Source of the DNA: WM-3-3 sp041660045
GTDB taxonomy: Bacteria > Pseudomonadota > Gammaproteobacteria > Methylococcales > Methylomonadaceae
NCBI GenBank assembly: GCA_041660045.1
Contig: JBAZXA010000014.1
Location: 26,735 to 90,734 of the forward strand
Direction of reading: 5' to 3'
DNA: 64,000 nucleotides
In this document: piece by piece, positions 26,187-35,332 of the stretch
How the letters are laid out: every line of letters starts with the position of its first letter
Numbering within the stretch: the first letter of the stretch is position 1
The notes under the pieces: model-generated
Seen by the model: only the letters and a program-made list of their open reading frames with translations
The model's database searches: none
What the model was told of the DNA's origin: nothing
Program-made: the position numbers and the translations under genes

Positions 26187-26519
26187 TTAGGGCAGGTTTT
26201 CCGCCAGTGGCTTAGGATATAGATGAACCGCCAACCAAATGGCGCCATGCGAAGCCGATTCAACAATGTGCTTAACACCAGCAGCTATAAACACATAATC
26301 GCCAGATTTCAAATGCAAAACAGTACCCTGCATCCGTAATACCGCTTCGCCTTGCATTAAAACCACCCATTCATCCTGGGCTTGTACATATTCCGTCGGT
26401 GTAATTTGCGCGGAACTAACAATACGCTCAATGACAAGATTGCAATGCCTTAACAACTCTTCAAAACGTTCGCCTTGTTCAGGCGGTTGGGCATCGGCAA
26501 ATATATTTTTGGTTAACAT
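26187..26519 (-). CDS. Single-domain cupin protein
   Basis: A 110-residue cupin-2 protein. The beta-barrel motifs are recognisable: EWVVLMQGEAVLRMQGT and LKSGDYVFIAAGVKHIVESA, with the second containing the metal-ligand histidine. Small cupins of this type are often described only as cupin-domain proteins; no substrate can be named. It is an isolated gene on the minus strand. Confidence 0.83.
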   Translation of the reverse strand: MLTKNIFADAQPPEQGERFEELLRHCNLVIERIVSSAQITPTEYVQAQDEWVVLMQGEAVLRMQGTVLHLKSGDYVFIAAGVKHIVESASHGAIWLAVHLYPKPLAENLP

Positions 26520-26747
26520 AAGCTTAAATGGTGATGTTGAGAATCAGACTTAAACCTTATGATAGTGCCTATCCTACCAATGCTGAAAGCGTAAATACCA
26601 TGGTGATTTTATAAAGTTGCTGGCGCTAAAATATTTTAGACTTTTTCCAGCATTCTAGTAATAACCTTCTATACTTCAATATAAGTCGATAAGCGGGATA
26701 TGGCGTTGACGCAGTGTCCCATACAGAATCAACTGATGGGGAGAGTT

Positions 26748-27143
26748 ATGCGTAAAATATTTTGTCTTACACTTTTGTTACAAGCTTGTTCAATGACAGC
26801 ACCATCGACTAACAGCGATGCTGACCGGTTTTTTTCGGATGCCTTGGCTTGTAATAATGCAAGCACCGTAAAAGTACGGATTAATATGCCTTTGGCTGGC
26901 GGCGGCATGAACGTGATTGAAATACCGGTTAGCGCTGATAGCAACGCTTATAGCGGCTGCATGCTACAAACCGGACACGCAACGCCGGAAGCCAATCCCG
27001 ACGGCTACCTTAAAGTAGCCCACGCCTGCTTACATCAAGCGCACCAATCAGCTTATCCAGACACAGCGTATGCTGATTGTGTAAAACGCGCCAATTTAAG
27101 TGTAGAACCCTTGCTACCGGTAAATTTACATTTAAGAAACTAG
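26748..27143 (+). CDS. Lipoprotein of unknown function
   Basis: From ATG 26748 (GGGGAG ribosome site) the protein has 131 residues and begins MRKIFCLTLLLQACSMT, a type II signal peptide with the lipobox LLQAC. The longer frame from 26700 would hide this signal and is rejected. The mature part holds paired cysteines (ACNN, SGCM, HACLH, ADCVKR) that may form disulfides in the periplasm. No family recognised. Confidence 0.7.
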   Translation: MRKIFCLTLLLQACSMTAPSTNSDADRFFSDALACNNASTVKVRINMPLAGGGMNVIEIPVSADSNAYSGCMLQTGHATPEANPDGYLKVAHACLHQAHQSAYPDTAYADCVKRANLSVEPLLPVNLHLRN

Positions 27144-27223
27144 GCTGCGGCTAGCTAGCGCACGCGTTTTTTATGCCTTAGCAGCATGGCTTTTATTTAC
27201 CTAACTCTCGCCACGCAGCACAT

Positions 27224-27646
27224 TCAAGGCAAATTAAACTCAACGTTATCAAGCAGCTTGGCGCGTTGTTCGGTTGGCAACGTATCGGCAATATCCAGTA
27301 TCAGTTTTTGTGCGCTTTTTTGCAGGGTTGTGGTGCGCTCGCGCAACTCGGCCAAGCGCGTTTCAGCGAGTTCTCGGGAATACTCTGCGCTAGCAATATA
27401 CCGGAATGTGTCTTTACGCAGTTGCCAGGTATTGATTACCTGTTCCCGCAGCTGAGGCAAAGCTTGCTTAAAAAGGCTTTCAGCCTGCGCCCGCTCAGCT
27501 TCCGGCAAACGCGCAAGCCGTGCCATCACTATTTTGGCGGGCCGCTGCTGCAATTGCAGGGTTTTACCAAGCTGCATCATACCCAGTACAGCATTGGCGG
27601 CGAGTGATATAAACAAAATCCCGCCAAATAACCAAGATTTGTTCAT
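27224..27646 (-). CDS. Periplasmic sensor-like protein (Metal_resist/CnrR-like)
   Basis: A 140-residue protein with an N-terminal membrane anchor (LFGGILFISLAANAVLGMM) and an alpha-helical periplasmic domain rich in Arg, Glu and Leu (FKQALPQLREQVINTWQLRK), as in Spy/CnrR-type periplasmic proteins. Its ATG overlaps the end of the anti-sigma gene by 4 bases. In CnrYXH-like systems such a protein senses metals and controls the anti-sigma factor; here the stimulus is unknown. Confidence 0.72.
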   Translation of the reverse strand: MNKSWLFGGILFISLAANAVLGMMQLGKTLQLQQRPAKIVMARLARLPEAERAQAESLFKQALPQLREQVINTWQLRKDTFRYIASAEYSRELAETRLAELRERTTTLQKSAQKLILDIADTLPTEQRAKLLDNVEFNLP

Positions 27647-27948
27647 AACAGTTGACCGGCTTGTAGTCCACCGAATGCCAGAGCCAAAACCTCGACTACA
27701 GGCGCTTCAGATTGGCTGAAACTAGCAGCAAAGCCTATCGCCGCACATAAGCTAAGACTGGCCAATTTATAACCCCATCCACTATGCCAATCGCAAAAAG
27801 TGGCTATCAACCTGTGTTGCCAGTTTAGGCCTGGCGCTGGTAGCTGTTTTAAGGCTGTCGCTTGCGCAATAATGCGTCCAGCTAATGCAGCCTCAGGAGG
27901 GGCTATCGTCCAGAGCTTTAAGTGTTGTTTGAAGTGTTCGTCATCCAT
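27643..27948 (-). CDS. Putative anti-sigma factor
   Basis: A 101-residue protein with a soluble N-terminal half (KLWTIAPPEAALAGRIIAQA) and one membrane span (YKLASLSLCAAIGFAASF), ending in the periplasm. It sits 7 bases after the ECF sigma gene and overlaps the next gene by ATGA. The size, topology and place fit a membrane anti-sigma factor, though no zinc motif is present. Confidence 0.72.
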   Translation of the reverse strand: MDDEHFKQHLKLWTIAPPEAALAGRIIAQATALKQLPAPGLNWQHRLIATFCDWHSGWGYKLASLSLCAAIGFAASFSQSEAPVVEVLALAFGGLQAGQLL

Positions 27949-27955
27949 TAGGTAA

Positions 27956-28498
27956 TCACCTTAATAACTCTTTTAGTTTTTTACGCGCCCGCACCAACAA
28001 GCCTTCTAAGGCTTTAATATGTAAGCCCATAGTGGCGGCGGCTTGGGCATTGCTGAGCTCTTCAAAGTAACACAAGATTACCGCCAAACGTTGGCGCTCC
28101 GGCAAGGCCGCGACCGCAACCCGTATGCGCGCACTATCTTGTTGTGCTACCAGCTGGCTGTCCTGTGCCAAGGTCGCATCTGTTAACGTGTCTTCTAATT
28201 CATCAATAGACGCATGTATAAAAGGTTTACGCCGCGCCATGTTTAAGCAGGTATTGCTTAAAATTTGGTAAAACCAAGTGCTGCTTGCCGCCTTGCTAGG
28301 GTCGTACCTGGCCGCATGCTGCCACAGTTTAGCAAAGGCATCTTGCACGGCTTCTTCCGCATCCTCGGGCGAGGATAACATACGCCGTGCAATGTTATGC
28401 GCTTTAGGTAAGTAACGCATCACTAACACATGAAATGCCCATTTATCACCGTTGGCGATACGCTCCATTAATCGCTGGTCTGGGGTTTCGTCTAGCAT
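27956..28498 (-). CDS. ECF RNA polymerase sigma factor
   Basis: A 180-residue group IV sigma factor. Region 2 is seen in LVMRYLPKAHNIARRMLSSP and DAEEAVQDAFAKLWQHAARY with the following TWFYQILSNTCLNMARR; region 4 is ALPERQRLAVILCYFEELSN and the helix-turn-helix AATMGLHIKALEGLLVRARK. It is followed at once by the likely anti-sigma and sensor genes, giving a typical autoregulated envelope-stress or metal-stress switch. Confidence 0.92.
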   Translation of the reverse strand: MLDETPDQRLMERIANGDKWAFHVLVMRYLPKAHNIARRMLSSPEDAEEAVQDAFAKLWQHAARYDPSKAASSTWFYQILSNTCLNMARRKPFIHASIDELEDTLTDATLAQDSQLVAQQDSARIRVAVAALPERQRLAVILCYFEELSNAQAAATMGLHIKALEGLLVRARKKLKELLR

Positions 28499-28558
28499 TC
28501 AGCACTGCATCATATGATTTTGCCATTGAGTTGAAGTGTCCCCTAAATTATAGGCAAG

Positions 28559-28861
28559 TTATGGCAACTGTCCGCCCCGCAGCTGCTGAAGTTTTTCGCG
28601 CAATGCCACAAACTCTGCTTGATTAAGCTGGCCATCGCCATTGCCATCCATTTTAATAAAACGCTTTTCAGCTAACACCATGAATTCTTCTTTAGAAATT
28701 ACGCCGTCATGGTTAGTATCAGCCTGCTGCTGTATGCGCGCTTGCAACTTTTGGCGCAACACACCCTGGCGCTCAGAACTCGCCAAACCTAGTTCTTCGG
28801 CAAAAGCGCTACCTATAACCATGGTTAAAACTAGGGTTATGCTTAATTTATAAATTTTCAT
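28559..28861 (-). CDS. Periplasmic EF-hand protein
   Basis: A 100-residue exported protein (signal peptide MKIYKLSITLVLTMVIGSAF). Two canonical EF-hand loops are present: DTNHDGVISKEEF and DGNGDGQLNQAEF. It probably binds calcium in the periplasm. It lies 60 bases upstream of the ECF sigma gene on the same strand and 10 bases after the repeat protein gene. Calcium binding is of interest in a cell relying on a calcium methanol dehydrogenase, but no direct link is shown. Confidence 0.83.
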   Translation of the reverse strand: MKIYKLSITLVLTMVIGSAFAEELGLASSERQGVLRQKLQARIQQQADTNHDGVISKEEFMVLAEKRFIKMDGNGDGQLNQAEFVALREKLQQLRGGQLP

Positions 28862-28871
28862 CTAGCCCCGC

Positions 28872-29444
28872 TTACTGGCTATCGTTGGTAAACGTCACTT
28901 CGCCTTCCCGGGTATTACCTGTTGGGCTAGTCACACTACGATTGATAGTATTGGTATCTGGGTCATAACCGGTGGTTGCACTACGGTTATAAGTTTGACC
29001 ATTCTGATTAGTTAAGCTACTGCTGTTGGTAATACTGCCGTCACCATTGTTCTGCACACTACCATTAAATGTGCCACTTTTGCCGGTACTAGAAGAATAA
29101 CTACCACTACGCTGACCCGCTTGGGCGGTACCCGATATATTGCGGGTATTGCCGTTAACTCCGTTGACATCCCTATTAAACGCGCCAGTGCTACTGTCAT
29201 AGCTATTCGTGCTGCTACGGTTAAACACTCGACCGCTACCTGTTGTTACTGATTGACTGCGGGTTAAACCATTCTTGAGATCACCAGATACCGATCCGCT
29301 AAACGCACCAGAACGCCCATTTCCGGTCGCGAAGCTGCCGCTATGGTTACGTTCGCGGGCTTCTGTTGGCACTAGAATGGCCGAGTAAAGCATAACGCCA
29401 GTGAAGCTTAATGCCGAAAGTTTTAAAAATTTAGTCGATCGCAT
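28872..29444 (-). CDS. Exported protein with two internal repeats
   Basis: A 190-residue protein with a signal peptide and a low-complexity Gly/Ser/Thr/Asn/Arg body. The body consists of two copies of a repeat of roughly 65-75 residues: each has G-x-F-x-GSV, then a Ser/Thr run, NRSxTxxYD, NRxV and GNTR (compare VFNRSSTNSYDSSTGAFNR with TYNRSATTGYDPDTNTINR). No enzyme motif. Probably a beta-rich envelope protein; stands upstream of the EF-hand and ECF genes on the same strand. Confidence 0.75.
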   Translation of the reverse strand: MRSTKFLKLSALSFTGVMLYSAILVPTEARERNHSGSFATGNGRSGAFSGSVSGDLKNGLTRSQSVTTGSGRVFNRSSTNSYDSSTGAFNRDVNGVNGNTRNISGTAQAGQRSGSYSSSTGKSGTFNGSVQNNGDGSITNSSSLTNQNGQTYNRSATTGYDPDTNTINRSVTSPTGNTREGEVTFTNDSQ

Positions 29445-29759
29445 AAGTTTTACTCCTAATAAAATTTTAATAGATGCTGTTTGTTATTAATCCAAGCCAA
29501 CAAGCACTTTAATAGCGTTAAAATGCTAAGCTGAAGTGCTGTTACTGCTTATACACATCACCTGTGCTAAACCCTGCGATTTATTTTACATTTGATTTTA
29601 TTAGCGGCTTATTACCTTGCCAGCCTAGACTTAATACCCGCTTGAACAATGCCTAGCATTGAGGCTCGCGCAATTAAGTTGTCCCTGTTATTGCTTAAGT
29701 ACAGCGTTTTACTGATAATCAGTTTAGTGCACTTAACGCAATATTCAGGATGACGCCAT
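29445..29759. other. Intergenic region between divergent genes
   Basis: No gene is seen in this 315-base gap. It includes the 13-base palindrome ACTGATAATCAGT at 29711-29723, about 37 bases upstream of the ParB-like gene, which could be an operator. Confidence 0.45.
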
Positions 29760-30128
29760 ATGGCCAAAACAAAAATCAAATGGCTTGCTAATGTTGAGGA
29801 ACACGATTATCCCGCCGCCGAATCGTATCTATTAATCCTATATCATGAAGACAAAGTTGCAGCGCTACTGACGCAATTAAAAAACGCCGCCATTTCAGAA
29901 TTTAAGGCCAAAGATATTTTTAGGGCCAGCCGACTGTCATTGCTAGGTGTGAGCAACTCACACGTAGAAAAAGACCGGGAAAAAATACATAAAGGTAAGA
30001 AACTTTCACCACTGCTGTTGGTGCGCGACCCCACCAACAGCAAAGTCATCGTTGCGGATGGTTATCATCGGCTGTGCGCTGTTTATGGCTTTGATGAAGA
30101 TGCCAAAGTGCCATGCAAAATTGTTTAA
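29760..30128 (+). CDS. ParB-N-like domain protein
   Basis: A 122-residue protein with a ParB/sulfiredoxin-type core at its C-terminal half: KLSPLLLVRDPTNSKVIVAD, then GYHRLCAVYGFDE with the conserved GxHR. The N-terminal half is helical. Stand-alone members of this type are common in bacteria and uncharacterised; the fold can hydrolyse nucleotides in ParB relatives. AGGA ribosome site before the ATG. Isolated gene. Confidence 0.7.
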   Translation: MAKTKIKWLANVEEHDYPAAESYLLILYHEDKVAALLTQLKNAAISEFKAKDIFRASRLSLLGVSNSHVEKDREKIHKGKKLSPLLLVRDPTNSKVIVADGYHRLCAVYGFDEDAKVPCKIV

Positions 30129-30204
30129 GTAGGCTTTATCACCGCCACAGCACAGCTAGTTTAACTTTGAAAACACTTACTAAACCTTGCTGTATAGTAG
30201 GTCT

Positions 30205-31851
30205 ATGAAAAACACTCAGGGCAACTCTTCCAGGCTTTTTCTAAAGGCTGATGTTGTAGCCGGCTTGTCCGTGGCCTTTATCTTGCTGCCAGAGGCGGTG
30301 GCTTATGCAGCCATTGCCCATTTAAACATACAAGCGGCCATGACTGCGGCTTTGGTGGGTTTGCTCTGTTACGCCTGCCTAGGGGAAAGCCGTTTTGCCA
30401 TTGTTTCGCCAACTTCATCGGCGGCAGCTTTATTAGCGGCAGTGGTACTATCTTTACACCCTGTTGATAACCTTAGCGCAGCCAGCCTAGGCTCAGCCTT
30501 GGTGTTCCTAACCGGCATCGGCTTACTAGCCTTGGCCAAAGCCGGCTTAGGACGGCTTTCAGCTTTTGTTTCGCGCCCCGTGCTACACGGTTTTTCCTTT
30601 GCCTTAGCGCTAACCATCATTGCCAAACAATTACCGATAATCCTAGGTATTAGCGTAACAGCCTCCAACCCTTTTACTATCCTTATAAGCGCATTTTCAC
30701 AATTTCAACACTGGGCACTTTGGAGCATGGTAATCGGTGGCAGTGCCCTGATTATCCTTATACTGCTAAAGCGCTGGCCTAGCGTGCCCGGTGCTTTTGT
30801 CGTCCTACTTACCGGCATTATTTTAAGCCATCAGTTGCCACTTAACAGCTTTCATATCGCAACGGTGGGTGCTATCCATATCACAGCGCCAAGCCTAAGC
30901 TTGCCGCAGCTCCCTGTAGAACAATGGCTAGACCTCGCCGAGCTGGCCTGCGGCTTGTTAGTGATATTGGTTGCTGAATCTTGGGGCAGCATCCGCAGCC
31001 TTGCCCTGCTGCATGGTGATGAGGCACATCCTAACCGGGAATTGTATGCCTTGGGCACTGCAAATCTTGCTTCAGGATTACTACAAGGCATGCCGGTAGG
31101 TGCGGGTTTTTCTGTCAGCTCCGGTAATGAGGCGGCGGGCGCACAAAGCAAACTTTCTGGTGTTGTTGCCGCCATCGTCTTGTTGCTAATGGTTGTGTTT
31201 GGCCAGCACTGGATCAGCCTAATCCCTGAGCCTATCGTGGCTGCTGCCGTGATCAATGCCCTAAGCCATGCCTTAAGCCCTAAAGCATTACTAGGCCTTT
31301 GGCGTATGGGACGTGACCAATACTTAGCCCTGGCCGCGGTTATCGCTGTACTTGCTTTTGGCGTATTGCATGGCATGTTAATCGCCATTGGCTTATCCTT
31401 AGCATCCGCCATACGTACGTTTAGCCAGCCCTTGGTAAAAGAACTTGCGGAATTGGGCGATAGCCGCGACTATGTTGACAAACAAAACCATCCGAATGCC
31501 AAAACCCATCCAAACCTATTAATTCTTCACCCCGAAGAACCCTTGTTTTTTGCCAGTGTTGAAGGCGTTTTGGCAGAAGTCCAACAGCGCTTAACAGGCA
31601 GTAGCGATAACCAAATCCTTATCCTGAGCCTTGAGCAAAGCGCCAATTTGGATAGCACTGCCGCAGAATGTCTGATTGAACTGGCGGCTGATCTCAAGCG
31701 GCAACATAAAACATTATTATTGGCGCGCGTAAAAGACCCTATCCAACAACTGCTATTAAAACTAGACAAGGAGCAGTTCCAAGCCAAACTGTTTTGGAGC
31801 GTAGACGATGCAGTTAAGGCGGCACAACAATATCGGCTAAAAACCGAGTGA
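30205..31851 (+). CDS. SulP-family anion transporter with STAS domain
   Basis: A 548-residue inner-membrane transporter. ATG 30205 with upstream AGTAGG is preferred over TTG 30187. The N-terminal membrane domain has the SulP hallmark AGLSVAFILLPEAVAYA and about 12-14 spans; the cytoplasmic C-terminus is a STAS domain (LLILHPEEPLFFASVEGVLA, ILILSLEQSANLDSTAAECL). Members carry sulfate, bicarbonate or other anions; the substrate is not readable. Monocistronic. Confidence 0.9.
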   Translation: MKNTQGNSSRLFLKADVVAGLSVAFILLPEAVAYAAIAHLNIQAAMTAALVGLLCYACLGESRFAIVSPTSSAAALLAAVVLSLHPVDNLSAASLGSALVFLTGIGLLALAKAGLGRLSAFVSRPVLHGFSFALALTIIAKQLPIILGISVTASNPFTILISAFSQFQHWALWSMVIGGSALIILILLKRWPSVPGAFVVLLTGIILSHQLPLNSFHIATVGAIHITAPSLSLPQLPVEQWLDLAELACGLLVILVAESWGSIRSLALLHGDEAHPNRELYALGTANLASGLLQGMPVGAGFSVSSGNEAAGAQSKLSGVVAAIVLLLMVVFGQHWISLIPEPIVAAAVINALSHALSPKALLGLWRMGRDQYLALAAVIAVLAFGVLHGMLIAIGLSLASAIRTFSQPLVKELAELGDSRDYVDKQNHPNAKTHPNLLILHPEEPLFFASVEGVLAEVQQRLTGSSDNQILILSLEQSANLDSTAAECLIELAADLKRQHKTLLLARVKDPIQQLLLKLDKEQFQAKLFWSVDDAVKAAQQYRLKTE

Positions 31852-31941
31852 GCTATAGGGTAGGGCCTTTCCAAACTGTGGGAGCGCTTCCTGTAGACGA
31901 CATCAAGAGTTTGCCACCATAGGTTATACCGCGTCTTAAAC

Positions 31942-32874
31942 CTATTTTTTTACCCTTGTAAGTTTTTCTTTAAGGTTAAGCAAGTTTGTCGCTATAGTAT
32001 TCCAGGCTTGCTGGGATTGGCCGCTAGACACCTTGCTTTGCAATACATCAATCGCGTCATTCAATGGGACATAATCCTCCTTAGCGCCATAACCAAGCAT
32101 TTCAGCCAAATTTAGCTTTTCTTTAGCGGTATCAGAAAGTGCTTGAATTTCGGAATTTCTTTCGGCTGGTGAATTTTCAGTGCTTTTTTCCACTTGCGCA
32201 GCCTTGACTAACAATTTTTCTGCTTTAAGTACAGGCAGCGGCATAATTTCTACGGTTTTAACCAGCCGGTTGAGAACTTCATGAAGCACGTCTTCCGCCT
32301 TGGCAATATCACCACCATTGATAAAATAAGCAGCATCATTCACACCCGCTAAAAAAGAGCCTAGAGGCACGCTAATGGTAGTAACGTGAATTTCACTGAC
32401 CAATTGGTTGAGTAATTCGCGGGCATCTTGCACCCTATCCTCGTTTAGCAGGGTATTAGCGTTTTTGACGATATTCTCGACGTGTTTCGCATCGCTATCG
32501 AAATCATAAATATCAGCATCAATAATCGCAGGAATTAAATTATCTTGGGGAAATTTTGCCCGTAGCACATTGAGCTGGCGGATAGTATCTAACAACATTT
32601 CCATGGCTAGCTTACTGTCATTTTTTTTCAATGCCAGCAGCGCATTACGCGCACCATTAACCGCGCCAAAGGTCTCGAACTCAATTTCTTTATGTTTCTC
32701 GTCAAGCAATTCGCGTTTTGTTACTAACGCCTGTTTTAATTCTGGCATAGCTAAAATAGCGGAAGCAGAAGGCGTAATCGCTGCCGACACACTGAGCATA
32801 ATGCCAAATGTAGCGCTTAGCACAATCGGCAAAATTACCCATTGCTTAGTAAATTTAAATGTTTTCATGGCCAT
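31942..32874 (-). CDS. YfdX family protein
   Basis: A 310-residue exported protein, longer than E. coli YfdX (211). N-terminal signal peptide (WVILPIVLSATFGIMLSVSA). The YfdX region runs from about residue 50: FGAVNGARNALLALKKNDSK, then VPLGSFLAGVNDAAYFINGG. Mostly helical. YfdX proteins are described in acid or antibiotic stress responses, with the mechanism unsettled. Divergent from the ATPase/RloB pair. Confidence 0.8.
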   Translation of the reverse strand: MAMKTFKFTKQWVILPIVLSATFGIMLSVSAAITPSASAILAMPELKQALVTKRELLDEKHKEIEFETFGAVNGARNALLALKKNDSKLAMEMLLDTIRQLNVLRAKFPQDNLIPAIIDADIYDFDSDAKHVENIVKNANTLLNEDRVQDARELLNQLVSEIHVTTISVPLGSFLAGVNDAAYFINGGDIAKAEDVLHEVLNRLVKTVEIMPLPVLKAEKLLVKAAQVEKSTENSPAERNSEIQALSDTAKEKLNLAEMLGYGAKEDYVPLNDAIDVLQSKVSSGQSQQAWNTIATNLLNLKEKLTRVKK

Positions 32875-33387
32875 CCATTCCTAGACTAAAGTTTTTTGGA
32901 CAATTGCGGTTAAATCACCAACACACTAGCAAAACCAAATTACGGCTTTCCTTTTAGCTGTCTTGATCAATACCCATCTCTGTCCTAACGCAAATTACAT
33001 GCCGATATGTAACCGCCTTTGATTAAGCCCTATACTTATGCCTACAGTCTAAGCAGAATAGGGCTTAAGCCTGTCTGCTTAAAGTTAGCGATTGGATTTT
33101 TAGCCTGCCAAGGAAAAAAATGCAGCTCTACCCATAACAATATGGTGGAAAAAAAACAGGGCTTTGGTTGTATGCAACCAAAAATCACAAAGCCTTATAA
33201 ACCGTTTAATTAGACGTTAAAGTTAAGCTTCTGGCTAATTGAGACCCTCAGCCAACGGCATTGTCGTTTAGCTAAACAGGCTGAACATAATTTGGATGTA
33301 CTTATTTTGTAGACAGTTAAGACATAAGCCTCTGTGAATAAAAACACGCTAATATTTTAAATAGTTAGCTTATCTATATTTAATATC
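32875..33387. other. Intergenic region with a possible hairpin
   Basis: This 513-base divergent gap has no supported gene; a 64-codon frame at 33019-33213 lacks a ribosome site. GGCTTTG near 33161 pairs with CAAAGCC near 33188, with the inner words GGTTG/CAACC adding to the stem; it could be an RNA hairpin or fossil terminator. Confidence 0.45.
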
Positions 33388-34665
33388 ATGTTGATCCAAT
33401 TTACTGTAAAAAACTGGCGCTCCATCCGTGATGAACAAAGTGTCAGTTTAGTGATGGGCATTGGCAATGAGATGGTGGACACCAACACCTTTAAACCTAA
33501 AGCGCCAGGCACACCAAATTTGCTTAAATCAATGGCGGTTTACGGGCCTAATGCTTCTGGTAAATCCAATTTGTTAAGCGCGATGAAGACCATGCAATCC
33601 CTAGTTATTAAATCGGCACAGACACAAAGAGGCGATGATTTACAAATAGTCCCGTTCCTGTTAGACAAAGATACAGAACAAGCTGAAACTGAATTTGAAG
33701 TGATCTTTATTGCCGAAGATACCCGCTATCAATATGGTTTTTCATGCAATAAACAACGTATTATTCAAGAATGGTTATTGGCTTACCCTGTTAAACGGGC
33801 CAGAAAATGGTTTACTCGGGCATGGAATGACGAAAAGCAAAACTATACTTGGGACATGGGTGCTTCTTTTCAAGGACCAAAACAACTTTGGCAAGATTCA
33901 ACCCGAGAAAATGCGCTTTTTCTTTCAACGGCAGTACAACTGAACAGTACTCAACTGCAACCGATATATGATTGGTTTAAAAAAAGACTTCGGGTTGCCA
34001 ATGTTTCTGGCTGGTCTCCTGCTTTCACCGCATCGCGTTGTAAAGACCTAGAACAACACCAGCAAATCTTGGAATTCCTCAAAGCTGCCGACCTGGACAT
34101 TAAAGATGTTATTGTGGAATCAGAAAAACTAACCGCAAGCCATTTACCTGATGATATGCCAGAAGATCTTAAAACCAAAATTTTAGCCGATCTAAAAGAT
34201 CAGGAAATGTTTGACATTAAAACAGTACATCAATCAAAACAAGGTCAAAATATTACGTTTGATGTTGAGGATGAGTCAGAAGGCTCCCAAAAACTTTTTG
34301 CTTTTGCTGGACCTTGGTTAGATTCATTAAAAAACGGTAATATCTTGGTAATTGATGAATTACACGATAATTTGCATCCAAAAATAGTCCAGTTTTTGGT
34401 CTCCCTGTTTCACAATGTAAAAAACAATCCTAATAACGCCCAATTGATTTTTACCACGCATGAAACCTCCATACTCAATCAAGATGTATTTCGACGCGAC
34501 CAAATTTGGTTTTGTGAAAAAGATAAAGAACAAGCCACCAAAATTTATCCGTTAACTGATTTTAGCCCAAGAAAAGACCGGGAAAACCTAGAAGCCAGCT
34601 ATCTTGCCGGTCGCTATGGTGCATTGCCTTATGTAAAAAAACTACAAACCGTTAACGACGATTAA
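33388..34665 (+). CDS. AAA family ATPase (RloA/AbiL-type), likely phage defence
   Basis: A 425-residue ATPase of the AAA_15/AAA_21 (OLD/SMC-like) class. Walker A is GPNASGKSNLLS (near residue 52), signature-like SEGSQKLFAFAG, Walker B ILVIDELHDNLHP, and a switch FTTHETSIL. The N-terminus MLIQFTVKNWRSIRDEQSVS is typical. It is followed after 1 base by an RloB protein. ATPase plus RloB is the make-up of AbiL-type abortive infection and resembles PARIS, where an ATPase holds a TOPRIM nuclease until a phage trigger is sensed. Defence role inferred by homology and pairing. Confidence 0.87.
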   Translation: MLIQFTVKNWRSIRDEQSVSLVMGIGNEMVDTNTFKPKAPGTPNLLKSMAVYGPNASGKSNLLSAMKTMQSLVIKSAQTQRGDDLQIVPFLLDKDTEQAETEFEVIFIAEDTRYQYGFSCNKQRIIQEWLLAYPVKRARKWFTRAWNDEKQNYTWDMGASFQGPKQLWQDSTRENALFLSTAVQLNSTQLQPIYDWFKKRLRVANVSGWSPAFTASRCKDLEQHQQILEFLKAADLDIKDVIVESEKLTASHLPDDMPEDLKTKILADLKDQEMFDIKTVHQSKQGQNITFDVEDESEGSQKLFAFAGPWLDSLKNGNILVIDELHDNLHPKIVQFLVSLFHNVKNNPNNAQLIFTTHETSILNQDVFRRDQIWFCEKDKEQATKIYPLTDFSPRKDRENLEASYLAGRYGALPYVKKLQTVNDD

Positions 34666-34666
34666 A

Positions 34667-35332
34667 ATGGGTAGTGATAATCTCTTCCAAAAACGAAAAC
34701 AAAACGCCGCAAATTCCTCAACCCGGCGCAAAGCCTGCCGGGCACGTTATGATAAAGTCCTGATCGTCTGTGAAGGCTCAAAAACGGAGCCTTTATATTT
34801 TGAAGAGCTGATTGATCACTATGAAATTAATACCGCGAATGTGCAGATAAGCGGCGAATGCGGCTCTGATCCGCTTAGCGTTGTAAACCATGGCATAGCG
34901 CTTTACAAAAAAGAAACAAGCGACCCATTTGACCGGGTCTATTGCCTTTTTGACCAAGACTCACATAACAATTATCAAGACGCCAGAAATAAAATCTCTA
35001 GCCTAACGCCCGCTAACACTTTTTTTGCGATACCTTCTGTACCTTGTTTTGAATATTGGTTGCTGTTGAATTTTAAATACACGACAGGCCCTTATAGTTC
35101 AACCAAGATTAAAAGTATCGGTAAAGCCGTTGAAGCCGCCTTAAAAGAGCATTGGCCGAATTACAAAAAAGGAAATAAAGGCACTTTCACTTACACATTT
35201 TGTCTTAAAAACGATGAACTGAACTTTGCTAAAGACAATGCCAAACGTGCACTTAATGAAGCTATAGCAGCTCAAACCGATAACCCTACAACCTATATAC
35301 ACGAACTGGTTGATTACTTAACAAAACATTAA
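34667..35332 (+). CDS. RloB-family protein (TOPRIM-like effector)
   Basis: A 221-residue RloB protein. The N-terminal basic tail is followed by KVLIVCEGSKTEPLYFEEL, the conserved glutamate motif of RloB and of TOPRIM-type nucleases; YCLFDQDSHNNYQDA supplies the acidic D-x-D-like motif; PCFEYWLLLNF is the family signature before the C-terminal helices. It starts 1 base after the ATPase stop, so the two are translated together. Probable toxic effector that damages nucleic acid when released; the target is unknown. Confidence 0.85.
   Translation: MGSDNLFQKRKQNAANSSTRRKACRARYDKVLIVCEGSKTEPLYFEELIDHYEINTANVQISGECGSDPLSVVNHGIALYKKETSDPFDRVYCLFDQDSHNNYQDARNKISSLTPANTFFAIPSVPCFEYWLLLNFKYTTGPYSSTKIKSIGKAVEAALKEHWPNYKKGNKGTFTYTFCLKNDELNFAKDNAKRALNEAIAAQTDNPTTYIHELVDYLTKH

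Noticed and set aside
30369..31412. Minus-strand frames of 99 and 186 codons
   Set aside because: Both are antisense shadows of the SulP transporter.
33019..33213. 64-codon frame in the divergent gap
   Set aside because: No ribosome site or family; overlaps a hairpin-like repeat.
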